Assembly: GCA_016283075.1 (NCBI GenBank)
Contig: JAEEMF010000018.1
Span: 1-64,000, forward strand
DNA from: Bacilli bacterium
GTDB lineage: Bacteria > Bacillota_I > Bacilli_A > RF39 > UBA660
Direction of reading: 5' to 3'
DNA: 64,000 nucleotides
Made by a program: the position numbers and the translations under genes. Below, in pieces: positions 1 through 7,523 of this stretch. Position 1 is the first letter of the stretch; the number at the start of each line of letters is the position of its first letter. The notes beneath the pieces are model-generated. The model had not been told where the DNA came from. It saw only the letters and a program-made list of their open reading frames with translations, and made no database searches.

Positions 1-180
1 AGCCATAGGAATGATCAGCAACGTTTCTACTCCTACCTTAGATTTTATTCATATGATGATTTAAAAAAACAAATGAAAGCATACCTAAAACGTTCCAACA
101 ACATTCCTATGCAATCTCTTAATTGGTTAACTCCATTAGAAATGAGACATAAATTACTACAAAAAAACAATAATCAATAG
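1..180 (+). CDS. Transposase, C-terminal fragment (cut by window edge)
   Basis: The plus strand is open in frame 1 from the first base to a TAG at 178-180, giving 59 residues. The peptide contains RNDQQRFYSYLRFYS, DDLKKQ and an ending like NWLTPLEMRHKLL. This resembles the C-terminal end of DDE (IS3/IS481-type) transposases of Firmicutes, where an (R)SNxIPMxxLxWxxPxE motif closes the catalytic domain. The family assignment is from memory. The start and the DDE residues lie outside the window, so I cannot tell whether the element is intact. Bases 181-249 after the stop are AT-rich and probably contain the right end of the element, but the other end would be needed to define an inverted repeat. 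Confidence 0.6.
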   Translation, partial: SHRNDQQRFYSYLRFYSYDDLKKQMKAYLKRSNNIPMQSLNWLTPLEMRHKLLQKNNNQ

Positions 181-249
181 TTACATAAACTATATCATAT
201 TGCTTTTAATTTTTTTGTAAAATTTGTCTCACATCATTTACAATTATAC

Positions 250-275
250 AAAAAAGAAAGTAATTACTTACTTTC
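250..275 (-). terminator. Intrinsic terminator of the 264-692 gene
   Basis: An 8-bp stem, GAAAGTAA at 256-263 with TTACTTTC at 268-275, is followed on the minus strand by a U-tract (A-run at 250-255). It overlaps the stop codon at 264-266. Confidence 0.75.
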
Positions 276-692
276 TTCAAATCCGCATGCTAGTTCTACT
301 TCAATTGTATAGTCTGTTTTTCCATATGGTTCTTTAGGATAGATAACTGCTCTAGTATCACCTTTATTACATTCTTTCTTTGTTTTAGGATTAACAAATT
401 TACTTACTTTTTCAACATTTTCTTCTTTATATCTACTAATATTATCTAAACTAATTTTAATACCTACAGTTTTATATTTAGTAATAGTTTGAATACCATT
501 ATCTCTTACTACTAAATCATAGTAGAAATTTTCATAAAAATCTTTTCCTAAAGTTTTTAATTCGTTTTCTAACTCCATTTTCTTTCTCTTAGTTGAATCT
601 CCGAATACAAATAAACATACAACAGCTGCAATTACGATTACAACTGCACAAATAATAATAACTCTTGTTTTGTTAAAAAAACCAGTCTTCAT
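264..692 (-). CDS. Small membrane-anchored protein, function unknown
   Basis: 142 residues. One hydrophobic segment at about residues 10-30 (VIIICAVVIVIAAVVCLFVF) acts as a signal anchor. A charged stretch with KRKK follows, then a soluble domain of about 105 residues with two Cys near the C-terminus (KKECNKG and ELACGF) that could form a disulfide outside the cell. The start is supported by GGAGGG about 9 nt upstream. The gene is monocistronic, with its own terminator overlapping the stop. It lies between the transposase remnant and the glycosyltransferase pair. I do not recognise a family. The topology suggests an N-in, C-out envelope protein. Confidence 0.75.
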   Translation of the reverse strand: MKTGFFNKTRVIIICAVVIVIAAVVCLFVFGDSTKRKKMELENELKTLGKDFYENFYYDLVVRDNGIQTITKYKTVGIKISLDNISRYKEENVEKVSKFVNPKTKKECNKGDTRAVIYPKEPYGKTDYTIEVELACGFEESK

Positions 693-749
693 ATCTTACA
701 TCCCTCCTATTATATTTTATAACTAAATAATTTTTATTTCAAGACAAAA

Positions 750-1304
750 TTATACTAATAATAAGATAACTAAAAGTATGAAAGCAAATATTGCTATAAA
801 AGGCCTTATAATTGTTGGTTTATTATTAGATACTTCTATAAAAGAATCAACTAATTCTAACATCTTTTTATTATTACCTTCATATTTTTTAGGTTTAAAC
901 TTCTTAGACTCTTCAATTACTTCATCTAGTTTATCAAAATCAGATAATTCTAAAATATAACCATCTTTTTTAAATTCAGATATTATTTGTTTTTGATGAT
1001 CATTTTCATGTTCTCCAAACTCTTTTAATCTTGCTGCTGCAATAACTTTTTTATCATGTTTTAAACTATTTATAATTGATCCTACACCACCGTGTGTAAT
1101 AACTAAATCAGCTTTCTTTATATAATCTTCAAATTTATCCATTGGAATATAATCAAATATTTCCATATCTTTTGATTTATAATCAGAAGATCCTGCTTGA
1201 ACTACTACTTTATCTTTAATATTACCTTTTTTAATTTGTTTATCTACTGCCTCAAGTAGTCTATTAAACTTTTTATCTTGAGTACCTAATATTACTAAAA
1301 TCAA
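750..1304 (-). CDS. Alg13/PssE-like glycosyltransferase subunit (GT28 C-terminal domain)
   Basis: The catalytic half of a two-part UDP-sugar glycosyltransferase that works with the Alg14-like partner encoded just upstream. It should add the second sugar to a lipid-linked exopolysaccharide or wall-polysaccharide intermediate. The N-terminus MILVILGTQ matches the GTH/GTQ start of this family, and ITHGGVGSI at about residues 70-78 is the nucleotide-sugar-binding G-loop. Unusually there is a C-terminal membrane helix (IIRPFIAIFAFILLVILLLV) that soluble Alg13 proteins lack. I place the start at the TTG at 1302-1304: it is 9 nt after GGAGG, gives the canonical N-terminus and overlaps the upstream stop as TTGA. 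An in-frame TTG at 1311-1313 abuts the ribosome site and is less likely. Confidence 0.8.
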   Translation of the reverse strand: MILVILGTQDKKFNRLLEAVDKQIKKGNIKDKVVVQAGSSDYKSKDMEIFDYIPMDKFEDYIKKADLVITHGGVGSIINSLKHDKKVIAAARLKEFGEHENDHQKQIISEFKKDGYILELSDFDKLDEVIEESKKFKPKKYEGNNKKMLELVDSFIEVSNNKPTIIRPFIAIFAFILLVILLLV

Positions 1305-1774
1305 AATATCCAACCTCCATAAGTAGCGTTCTTATAAACATCAAGCATTTCTTCCCACTGCACTATAAATAAATCAGCTATAGGATAAATAAGTCTACCT
1401 GTTGATGTCTTAGTATTAATATTAGCAAATGTTTCTATAAATATTACTTTACTACCAAATATTTTACCTAGACAGCACATAGGTCCAGCTGTATGAGTTC
1501 CAGTTGTAATAATAACACTTGGTCTTATTTTTAAATAGTTATATAAAGATATCCAGCAGTTAGCAAATAGTATAAATAGATATTTTATTAAATGGTGTCT
1601 TGTTCCATATAGTAAATAACTTACATTATTATACTTTTTAATAAGTCCTTCTGTTGTAGGAGTTTTTTCTGTCATTATATAAGAATCATATTTATTAAAT
1701 AATGGTTCTAACTGTAATAACTCATTCAAATGTCCCCCATTTGAAGAGATAAATAATACTCTCTTTTTCTTCAT
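1301..1774 (-). CDS. Alg14/PssD-like glycosyltransferase membrane subunit
   Basis: 157 residues. The N-terminus VLFISSNGGHLNELLQL is the family signature: a Rossmann strand followed by SSxGGHxxE/L. A hydrophobic segment (HLIKYLFILFANCWISLYNYL) lies near residues 62-82, then IITTGTHTAGPMC and VIFIETFANI, both typical of Alg14/PssD/CpsF proteins. In known pairs this subunit anchors the catalytic Alg13-like partner at the membrane and binds the lipid acceptor. The TGA stop at 1301-1303 overlaps the start of the partner, which implies translational coupling. The product is presumably a capsular or wall polysaccharide. The sugar specificity cannot be read from the sequence. Confidence 0.8.
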   Translation of the reverse strand: MKKKRVLFISSNGGHLNELLQLEPLFNKYDSYIMTEKTPTTEGLIKKYNNVSYLLYGTRHHLIKYLFILFANCWISLYNYLKIRPSVIITTGTHTAGPMCCLGKIFGSKVIFIETFANINTKTSTGRLIYPIADLFIVQWEEMLDVYKNATYGGWIF

Positions 1775-1812
1775 GTTATCAACCTCTAATATAATTATAA
1801 CACTTAGTTATG

Positions 1813-1842
1813 AAAAAAGCATCAAACACTATAGTTTGATGC
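1813..1842 (-). terminator. Intrinsic terminator of the deacetylase gene
   Basis: A 9-bp stem GCATCAAAC/GTTTGATGC with a 4-nt loop, followed on the minus strand by six T. It overlaps the TGA stop at 1822-1824. Confidence 0.8.
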
Positions 1843-3129
1843 AAGAATATTTTTTAAAGTTGCTACATTAGTAGAACTACTAACCATTGTATAACGAGGG
1901 ATTTTAAACTTATCTCCCCCTCTTTCCATATTACAGTGACCACCTGCGCACTTACCACCAAACCCCATTGTGAATCCAGCTCTTTTTAGTTGCGATATAG
2001 TATTATCACTATAATCATAGAAAGGATAAGCAATTGCTGTTCTATTATATGTTCTTTCTCTAGATAGTTTTAAATCAGCCATAACTTCTGAGTCATTTTT
2101 ACAAAGAATTGCTCCTCCTTGACTTTGTGATCCAGCATACCCTGATTTAGGGCATACCCAGTTAGTATGTAAATTATGTGTATGAGAATACATCCTAAAA
2201 TATTCTCCTTCATAATCATGTGGATCAAACCAAGAAGTAACCATAAACATATTACCAGTAAGTTTATTATCAGAAAATATCTTTTTAGCGTTCCATCCAA
2301 ATACCCCATCATCTATTGTAAGTACTATGCTTTTAGCAGGAAGATTAAGTTTTTTATCGATCCATAACTCAAACTCTTCTAAGTTAATAGCAAAATAATT
2401 ATTTTCTTTTAAATAAGTAAACTGGGACTGAACATCACTATACTTATGACATATTATTTCATTACAGTTATCTTTACCTGGATTATATATAAAGTGATAT
2501 GCGATTGTAGATATTGATCCAGCTATCTTTTCATTACTATTTTCATGATTATATACTTCAGTATTATCACCTTTTAATATATAGTAGAATTCATCATTAT
2601 ATATTACGTAATACTTATCTCCATCCATTATATAGATAGGTAAATCTACTTCTTCTGGAAGGGTATATATAAGTTTATCATCTTTATATAAAGAAGTACT
2701 TTCTTTAGTCTTTATATTTTTATCAAAAGGTATATATCTTTTAAATCTCTTTTCATATTCAGTAGGTTCTACACTTGGAGTACTATCTTCATAATATAAG
2801 TAATACTCTTTTTCTAAAGTTTCAATAGGAAAATATAAAGTATTTTCATTAATAGTAATATCTTTTAATTTTAAAGTAACATCTTCTCCTAATGTACCGC
2901 ACTTTTTATATTCTTTATTTTCTAAGCAGTAAAGATTTGCTTCTTTATTAGTTTTAACGTAAGTACTATAGTTACCAGATACTGCCTGTATAAGTAAATG
3001 TACTTTAATAGTTTCTTCAGCAAGCATCTTTTCTTTATACTTAAGATACTTATAAGTAAAGAATCCTCCGCAAGATAAGACAATTAAAAGAAAACATATT
3101 ACTATTATTACTTTAACTTTCTTTCCCAT
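1822..3129 (-). CDS. Membrane-anchored polysaccharide deacetylase (NodB/CE4 family)
   Basis: 435 residues. There is an N-terminal membrane anchor (IIVICFLLIVLSCGGFFTY) at about 7-25, then a region of about 200 residues without a family I can name, then a CE4 domain from about residue 260. Motif 1 is LTIDDGV (catalytic Asp and metal Asp), motif 2 is SHTHNLH (the two metal-binding His), and motif 3 is RTAIAYPFYDYS. These residues support a metal-dependent N- or O-deacetylase acting outside the cell on peptidoglycan or a secreted polysaccharide. The position next to the Alg13/14-like pair fits surface polysaccharide maturation. Two Cys near the C-terminus (GGKCAGGHC) are extra. The start follows GGTGG at good spacing. 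Confidence 0.85.
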   Translation of the reverse strand: MGKKVKVIIVICFLLIVLSCGGFFTYKYLKYKEKMLAEETIKVHLLIQAVSGNYSTYVKTNKEANLYCLENKEYKKCGTLGEDVTLKLKDITINENTLYFPIETLEKEYYLYYEDSTPSVEPTEYEKRFKRYIPFDKNIKTKESTSLYKDDKLIYTLPEEVDLPIYIMDGDKYYVIYNDEFYYILKGDNTEVYNHENSNEKIAGSISTIAYHFIYNPGKDNCNEIICHKYSDVQSQFTYLKENNYFAINLEEFELWIDKKLNLPAKSIVLTIDDGVFGWNAKKIFSDNKLTGNMFMVTSWFDPHDYEGEYFRMYSHTHNLHTNWVCPKSGYAGSQSQGGAILCKNDSEVMADLKLSRERTYNRTAIAYPFYDYSDNTISQLKRAGFTMGFGGKCAGGHCNMERGGDKFKIPRYTMVSSSTNVATLKNILASNYSV

Positions 3130-3262
3130 ATTACCACCATAATAATTTTATCAAATATTTTGAAAGTTTACTAGATATATTTTTATGTAAAGTATTTAAC
3201 ATATAATACTTCTAACATTTCTTTTTTATATAAAATAATATATAATTATACTAGGTGATTAT
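3130..3262. promoter_or_regulatory. Divergent intergenic region
   Basis: 133 bp of AT-rich DNA between the minus-strand deacetylase and the plus-strand PASTA gene, so both promoters should lie here. TATAAT occurs at 3203-3208 and 3241-3246 on the plus strand, but neither has a convincing -35 partner. No operator or structured RNA was seen. Confidence 0.35.
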
Positions 3263-5161
3263 ATGGCAAGGAAGAAAAATACTATAGAAGAAAATACTAC
3301 TAACGAAGAATTAAAAGAATTCTTTGAAGAAGTACAAAAAGAAAAAGAAAAGTTAGAAGATGAAACTAAAGATGTAGAACTTGAAATTACTGAAGAAATA
3401 AAGCCAGTTGAAGTAAAAGAAGAAAAAAAAGAAAAGAAAGAAAGTAAATTTAAATCAGTACTCTTAGTACTAGCATTTATCTTTGCTTTAGGATATTACC
3501 TACTAAATATTAAAGATGTTTTTGATACAGTAGAATATGTTAAAAATATTTTAAATGCTTCCCTTGTTTTATTACTTCTATTTCTTATAGTAATAGCACT
3601 TCTTACTAGTAAAACAGCAAAAAGTGTATTTACTATTTTATCTTCCCTACTTTTAATAGCTATAGTTACTTTAAATATATTAGTAAATAAAGATATAATA
3701 AAACTTCCAGTAAATAAAGTACTAGAAAACTACGTTAATACTTCTTTTGCAAGTGCTATGAAAGAACTTGGAGAAAACAGTATTAAAGTTAATAGTAGTT
3801 ATGAATATAGTGATAATGTTATTGAAGGAAATATTATTAGTCAGGATTTAAAAGAAGGGACTCTTCTTAAGAAAATAAAAGAAATTACATTTATAGTATC
3901 AAGTGGTCCAAGTTTAGATAAAGAAATGATTATTTCTTCTTGGACAGGAAGAACTTTAGATGAACTTCTAGAATATATTGATACAAATCATTTAAGTAAT
4001 GTTACTTTAAACTTTGAAACAAGTAATGATTATGAAAAAGATATTATTATTAGTCAAAGTACTAAAGGAGAAATAAAAAGAAATACTAAAGTTACTTTTA
4101 CTATTTCTCTAGGAAATGAAAACTCTTTAAAAGATATAGTACTAGATGATTTAGTAAATAAAACAGAATTTGATGCAACTCTATATTTAAAAAGAAATGC
4201 TATAAAATATGAAATAAGTTATGATTTTAGTAAAACTATTAAAAAAGGAAATGTAATTAGTTTTACTCCTAGTAAAGGTACTACTGTTAAACCTAAAAGT
4301 GATATAGTAAAACTTGTTATTTCTAAAGGTAAAGAAATAGAAGTACTTGATTTTGCAGGTAAGACTCAAGATGAAATAGTAAACTGGGCAGTAGATAATA
4401 ATTTAAAAGTTACATTTAAAGAAAAATATAGTAATACAATTGAAAAAGATAAAGTTATTAGTCTAAATTATAAAGCAGGAGAAAAGATTGCGGAAGGAAC
4501 TACAATAACTGTTACAACAAGTACTGGTAAGCTTTTAGTTCCAACCCTTAAGAATTCAGCAGAACTTAGATCTTGGGCTAGTCAGTATAATATATCTTAT
4601 ACTGAAAGATATGAATTTAATACTAAGGTAGCAAGAGGAGGAATAGTAAGTTTATCTATTCCATCAGGAAGTCCAATAGATCCAGAAAAAAATACACTTG
4701 ATGTATTAATATCAAATGGTTCACCTATAAGTGTTCCAAACTTTGTAGGTAAATCTAAATCAACTATTCAAAGTGAATGTAATAAGAATAGTTTAAACTG
4801 TTCATTTGTTACAGCTGGATATAATAATGGTATGAATAAAGATACTGCATTAAGTCAAAATGTTCCTGCTGGAAGACAAGTAGTAGCAGGTACTTACATT
4901 ACAATTACTTTAACAAAAGGTACTCCTAGATCTGAATCAGTATTAATTCAAGATACTTGGTTAGGACACTCTCCTCAAGAAACAATTAATACTATTAAGA
5001 AAAACTTATCTTCAGTACTAAGTGATGTTAACTTCGTATTTGAAATAAGAGCACATAATACACAAGGTTCTGGTTTAATACATGAATCCTCTCCTATTCA
5101 AGCTGGAGAAAGATTTACTATTACACAAGGACAAACTTATAAAATAATAGTAGTTGAATAA
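3263..5161 (+). CDS. Membrane protein with seven PASTA-like repeats, no kinase domain
   Basis: 632 residues. The first 70 or so are highly charged (Glu/Lys-rich, probably disordered and cytoplasmic). Three hydrophobic segments follow at about 66-84, 95-117 and 120-142. About seven PASTA-like units of 65-70 residues fill the remainder; several begin with a VP/VL strand (KLLVPTL, ISVPNFVGK) and end in T/S-x-G boundaries such as ISLG, ISKG, TSTG, ISNG and LTKG. PASTA repeats bind muropeptides or lipid II and usually form the sensor of Ser/Thr kinases such as PrkC or a tail of class B PBPs. Neither a kinase nor a transpeptidase domain is present here. This is one of only a few plus-strand genes in the window. 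AGGTGA precedes the ATG, and a terminator follows at 5161-5184. Confidence 0.85.
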   Translation: MARKKNTIEENTTNEELKEFFEEVQKEKEKLEDETKDVELEITEEIKPVEVKEEKKEKKESKFKSVLLVLAFIFALGYYLLNIKDVFDTVEYVKNILNASLVLLLLFLIVIALLTSKTAKSVFTILSSLLLIAIVTLNILVNKDIIKLPVNKVLENYVNTSFASAMKELGENSIKVNSSYEYSDNVIEGNIISQDLKEGTLLKKIKEITFIVSSGPSLDKEMIISSWTGRTLDELLEYIDTNHLSNVTLNFETSNDYEKDIIISQSTKGEIKRNTKVTFTISLGNENSLKDIVLDDLVNKTEFDATLYLKRNAIKYEISYDFSKTIKKGNVISFTPSKGTTVKPKSDIVKLVISKGKEIEVLDFAGKTQDEIVNWAVDNNLKVTFKEKYSNTIEKDKVISLNYKAGEKIAEGTTITVTTSTGKLLVPTLKNSAELRSWASQYNISYTERYEFNTKVARGGIVSLSIPSGSPIDPEKNTLDVLISNGSPISVPNFVGKSKSTIQSECNKNSLNCSFVTAGYNNGMNKDTALSQNVPAGRQVVAGTYITITLTKGTPRSESVLIQDTWLGHSPQETINTIKKNLSSVLSDVNFVFEIRAHNTQGSGLIHESSPIQAGERFTITQGQTYKIIVVE

Positions 5162-5184
5162 AAGGATACATAAGTATCCTTTTT
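5161..5184 (+). terminator. Terminator of the PASTA gene
   Basis: Stem AAGGATAC (5162-5169) with GTATCCTT (5174-5181), followed by a T-run to 5184. Confidence 0.8.
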
Positions 5185-5191
5185 AAGTGCA

Positions 5192-5216
5192 TAAAAAAAC
5201 GTTACTAATGTAACGC
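5192..5216 (-). terminator. Terminator of the FMN-binding-type lipoprotein gene
   Basis: Stem CGTTAC (5200-5205) with GTAACG (5210-5215). The A-run at 5193-5199 gives a U-tract on the minus strand. It converges with the plus-strand terminator a few bases away. Confidence 0.75.
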
Positions 5217-5221
5217 TTTTA

Positions 5222-5674
5222 TTATTTAGCTTCTTCTAAAGCAGTATTTACTGCATTAACAAGTGCATCAATTTTAATTGTAACTCCTGATACAGTATCA
5301 GTTGTACTATCATCTTTTAAAGTAATAAAGTCAGTACCATTATGTTCTACGATAGCTTTTTCAAGTTTTTCTACTTGAACATACCATTCACCTGAAGCAG
5401 ATGGATTGTATTTAACCATATTGTAATCATCTTTTAAAGCTTTTTTAGTTGTTTCAGTTCCATCTGATGTTTTATATGTAGTATCTAAATAAACTGATTC
5501 AATATTACCTTTCTTATTGATTACAACTTTTGCAGAAGCAATATTTCCTTCATTGTTATATGGGTCTACTACTTCAGCACTCCAAGTACCTTCTTTATAT
5601 TTGCCAGCTTTTTCACATCCAGTTAAAGATACTAAAAAAACTAAGGCTAATAAAACTGTAAAAACTTTTTTCAT
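5222..5674 (-). CDS. Lipoprotein with FMN-binding-like domain
   Basis: 150 residues. A lipoprotein signal peptide ends in the lipobox LTGC, with Cys at residue 20. The mature part has a small domain whose C-terminal motif DTVSGVTIKIDALVNAV resembles the Dxx(S/T)GAT segment of FMN-binding domains, where ApbE attaches FMN to the Thr. Known relatives such as the PplA-type electron-transfer lipoproteins carry SGAT; here the Ala is Val, so flavinylation is uncertain. An extracellular redox role is inference. The gene is monocistronic with an AGGAGG site upstream. No apbE or membrane electron-transfer genes are nearby. Confidence 0.6.
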   Translation of the reverse strand: MKKVFTVLLALVFLVSLTGCEKAGKYKEGTWSAEVVDPYNNEGNIASAKVVINKKGNIESVYLDTTYKTSDGTETTKKALKDDYNMVKYNPSASGEWYVQVEKLEKAIVEHNGTDFITLKDDSTTDTVSGVTIKIDALVNAVNTALEEAK

Positions 5675-5724
5675 TTTCGTATCCTCCTATTAATAATTGT
5701 ATCAAATCATATTATATATTTCAA

Positions 5725-5752
5725 TAAAAAAGATAGTATTTTACACTATCTT
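5725..5752 (-). terminator. Terminator of the antiporter gene
   Basis: Stem AAGATAGT (5730-5737) with ACTATCTT (5745-5752), and a U-tract on the minus strand from the A-run at 5725-5731. Confidence 0.75.
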
Positions 5753-6684
5753 ATAAATACATATGCTAAATATACTGCATATAAAGAAAGTAAAAAGATA
5801 CCCTCTTTTTTACTAATATTTCTATTTTTTAATATAAGTATATAAACAATAATTGTTACTATAAACATAAATATAATATCTACAAGTGATTCAGTAGTAA
5901 ATACTACTGGAGATATTACTGCTGATAAAGCAAGTACAAATAGTAAGTTAAAGATATTAGATCCTACTACATTACCTATTGCTAAATCAGTTTCACCTTT
6001 TTTAACAGCAACTAGTGATGTTATAAGTTCTGGTAAACTTGTACCTATATCTATTAAAGATATAGTAACAACGCTATGACTTATATTAAACATTTCTGCT
6101 ATATCTTGAGCATTTTTTACTACCATATCACTACCTATAATAATACCTGCTAAACCAAATATTACAAATAAGAATGATGATATCTTCATTTTCTCTTTTT
6201 TCTTCTTTTTAACTGGTTTATGATTACTTAGTACATCATTTATTAATGTATAAACATATGCACATAAGAAACCAAGAAGTAGTAATCCGGAAGTTCTACT
6301 TATAAAGCTAGATCCTTGATAAAATCTCGTAGAACCAGCTAGTAATACTATTAATGCTGCAAAAATAGCATAAACATAATCTCTAGTTACTACTTTTTCT
6401 TTAGTAACTAGCTTACCTGCTACTCCGCATACTCCAAGTACTAGTAGTAAGTTACATATATTAGATCCTATAGCATTACTTATTACTATAGCATTATCTC
6501 CTTTTAGTGATGCTGTAATACTTATTGCAGCTTCTGGAGCACTAGTTCCAAACGATACAATAGTAAGTCCTATAATAAGTGTTGGTATACCAAGAGCTTT
6601 AGCAATATCACTACATCCATCTACGAAATAATCAGCACTTTTTACTAGTAAAACAAGTCCAATAATAACTAATAGAAAACTCAT
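5746..6684 (-). CDS. Calcium/sodium:cation antiporter, CaCA family (YrbG-like)
   Basis: 312 residues and about ten hydrophobic helices in two inverted halves. Each half carries an alpha-repeat: GTSAPEAAISI followed by GSNICNLLLVLG in the first, and DIGTSLPELITSL followed by GSNIFNLLFVLA in the second. The Glu in the GTSxPE motifs and the GSNxxN motifs bind the transported cation. A Lys-rich cytoplasmic loop (VKKKKKEK) separates the halves. The family exchanges Ca2+ for Na+ or H+ across the plasma membrane. I start at the ATG at 6682-6684 because GGTGGTG precedes it and MSFLLVIIG is the usual N-terminus; an upstream in-frame ATG has no ribosome site. The gene is monocistronic. Confidence 0.9.
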   Translation of the reverse strand: MSFLLVIIGLVLLVKSADYFVDGCSDIAKALGIPTLIIGLTIVSFGTSAPEAAISITASLKGDNAIVISNAIGSNICNLLLVLGVCGVAGKLVTKEKVVTRDYVYAIFAALIVLLAGSTRFYQGSSFISRTSGLLLLGFLCAYVYTLINDVLSNHKPVKKKKKEKMKISSFLFVIFGLAGIIIGSDMVVKNAQDIAEMFNISHSVVTISLIDIGTSLPELITSLVAVKKGETDLAIGNVVGSNIFNLLFVLALSAVISPVVFTTESLVDIIFMFIVTIIVYILILKNRNISKKEGIFLLSLYAVYLAYVFIR

Positions 6685-6739
6685 ATCAACACCACCACTA
6701 CTATAAGATGAGTATAACACAAAAAGAAACTGATATCAA

Positions 6740-6768
6740 TTGACTTAAAATATTCTCTATATTATAAT
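6740..6768 (+). promoter_or_regulatory. Sigma-A-type promoter for the 43-residue ORF
   Basis: TTGACT (6740-6745), a 17-bp spacer and TATAAT (6763-6768), with the start codon about 20 nt downstream. It is one of the best promoter matches in the window. Confidence 0.8.
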
Positions 6769-6787
6769 TTTACATAGAGGCGAGATT

Positions 6788-6919
6788 ATGAAAGATAATA
6801 ATAAAAAGAAAAAGAAATTTAAAATAAATGGTCAAAAAATAGCAGTTTTATTTATGTTAATTGCAACTATTGCCTTATTTATTTCATCTATAGTATCCGG
6901 CTTAGTTCAAGCTGGATAA
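6788..6919 (+). CDS. 43-residue single-pass membrane protein
   Basis: An ATG at 6788 is preceded by GAGGCGAG, and the frame runs to TAA at 6917-6919. The peptide starts with a Lys/Asn-rich segment (MKDNNKKKKKFKING) and ends with one hydrophobic helix (IAVLFMLIATIALFISSIVS) plus a short tail. A strong promoter lies just upstream and a terminator just downstream, so this is a real transcription unit, on the strand opposite to its neighbours. The pattern of a poly-Lys start, one helix and about 40 residues resembles the small DUF4044-type proteins of Firmicutes. That match is from memory and unverified. The function is unknown. Confidence 0.75.
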   Translation: MKDNNKKKKKFKINGQKIAVLFMLIATIALFISSIVSGLVQAG

Positions 6920-6921
6920 CG

Positions 6922-6950
6922 AAAAAACCACTTTCTAGTGGTTTTTTATT
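6922..6950. terminator. Bidirectional terminator
   Basis: AAAAAACCACT with AGTGGTTTTTT around the loop TTCT. It has A- and T-tracts on both sides and serves both the plus-strand small ORF and the minus-strand DUF308-like gene. Confidence 0.8.
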
Positions 6951-7464
6951 TTAATCTTTTTCTTACATTTGTAACCATTACAATATCATATACTCCAGAT
7001 ACAAATAATATTAATCCAAATACTCTTATTAAAAGTTCAAGAGATCCTAGTGGATTAAATATTAATACTATACCTAAAGCAAGAAGTACTATTGTAACAA
7101 TTAAATTACTTATCCATACAGTAGATTTTAAATCTTTAATAGCAAGTAAGTCTCCTAATTTACCTACCGCATTAATAATAACAAAGATACCTGCTACAAA
7201 AGGAATTATACTTGCAATAAATGTTGGATTCATAAATAAATAAATTCCAAATAAGAAGAATAATACTCCTATAACAAGATTAAATACACGTGCTCTATTT
7301 TCTAAATAAGAATACATTTGTATTGACCCTATAAATAAGCATATAGCCCCTATAAAGTATCCAAATGAACTATTTACCATTCCAGGTATAATCATCATTA
7401 TAAGGCCTATTACAACGTATATAAAAGACGAAGCACTATAACTATTAATAACTCTATTATTCAT
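6946..7464 (-). CDS. DUF308/HdeD-like six-helix membrane protein
   Basis: 172 residues with about six transmembrane segments. Each of three pairs has the form Y/FxxxGxxxxxxP (VIGLIMMIIPGMV, VLFFLFGIYLFMNP, LLALGIVLIFNP), the repeated helix pair that defines DUF308 proteins. In E. coli the relative HdeD is linked to acid resistance. In Firmicutes the role is unknown. It is a monocistronic gene sharing its terminator with the convergent small ORF. A GGAGGTAG-type site precedes the start. Confidence 0.7.
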   Translation of the reverse strand: MNNRVINSYSASSFIYVVIGLIMMIIPGMVNSSFGYFIGAICLFIGSIQMYSYLENRARVFNLVIGVLFFLFGIYLFMNPTFIASIIPFVAGIFVIINAVGKLGDLLAIKDLKSTVWISNLIVTIVLLALGIVLIFNPLGSLELLIRVFGLILFVSGVYDIVMVTNVRKRLK

Positions 7465-7496
7465 ATTCTACCTCCACTCTAAATATAGTATAACAC

Positions 7497-7523
7497 AAAA
7501 AAAGAAGATTACTCTTCTTTTTT
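7497..7523 (-). terminator. Terminator after the LysR-type gene
   Basis: Stem AAAGAAGA (7501-7508) with TCTTCTTT (7513-7520), flanked by A- and T-runs. Confidence 0.75.

Noticed and set aside
7465..7521. A frameshifted remainder of the LysR effector domain after the short HTH gene.
   Set aside because: The stop is followed at once by an intrinsic terminator and then the next gene; there is no room for such a domain.
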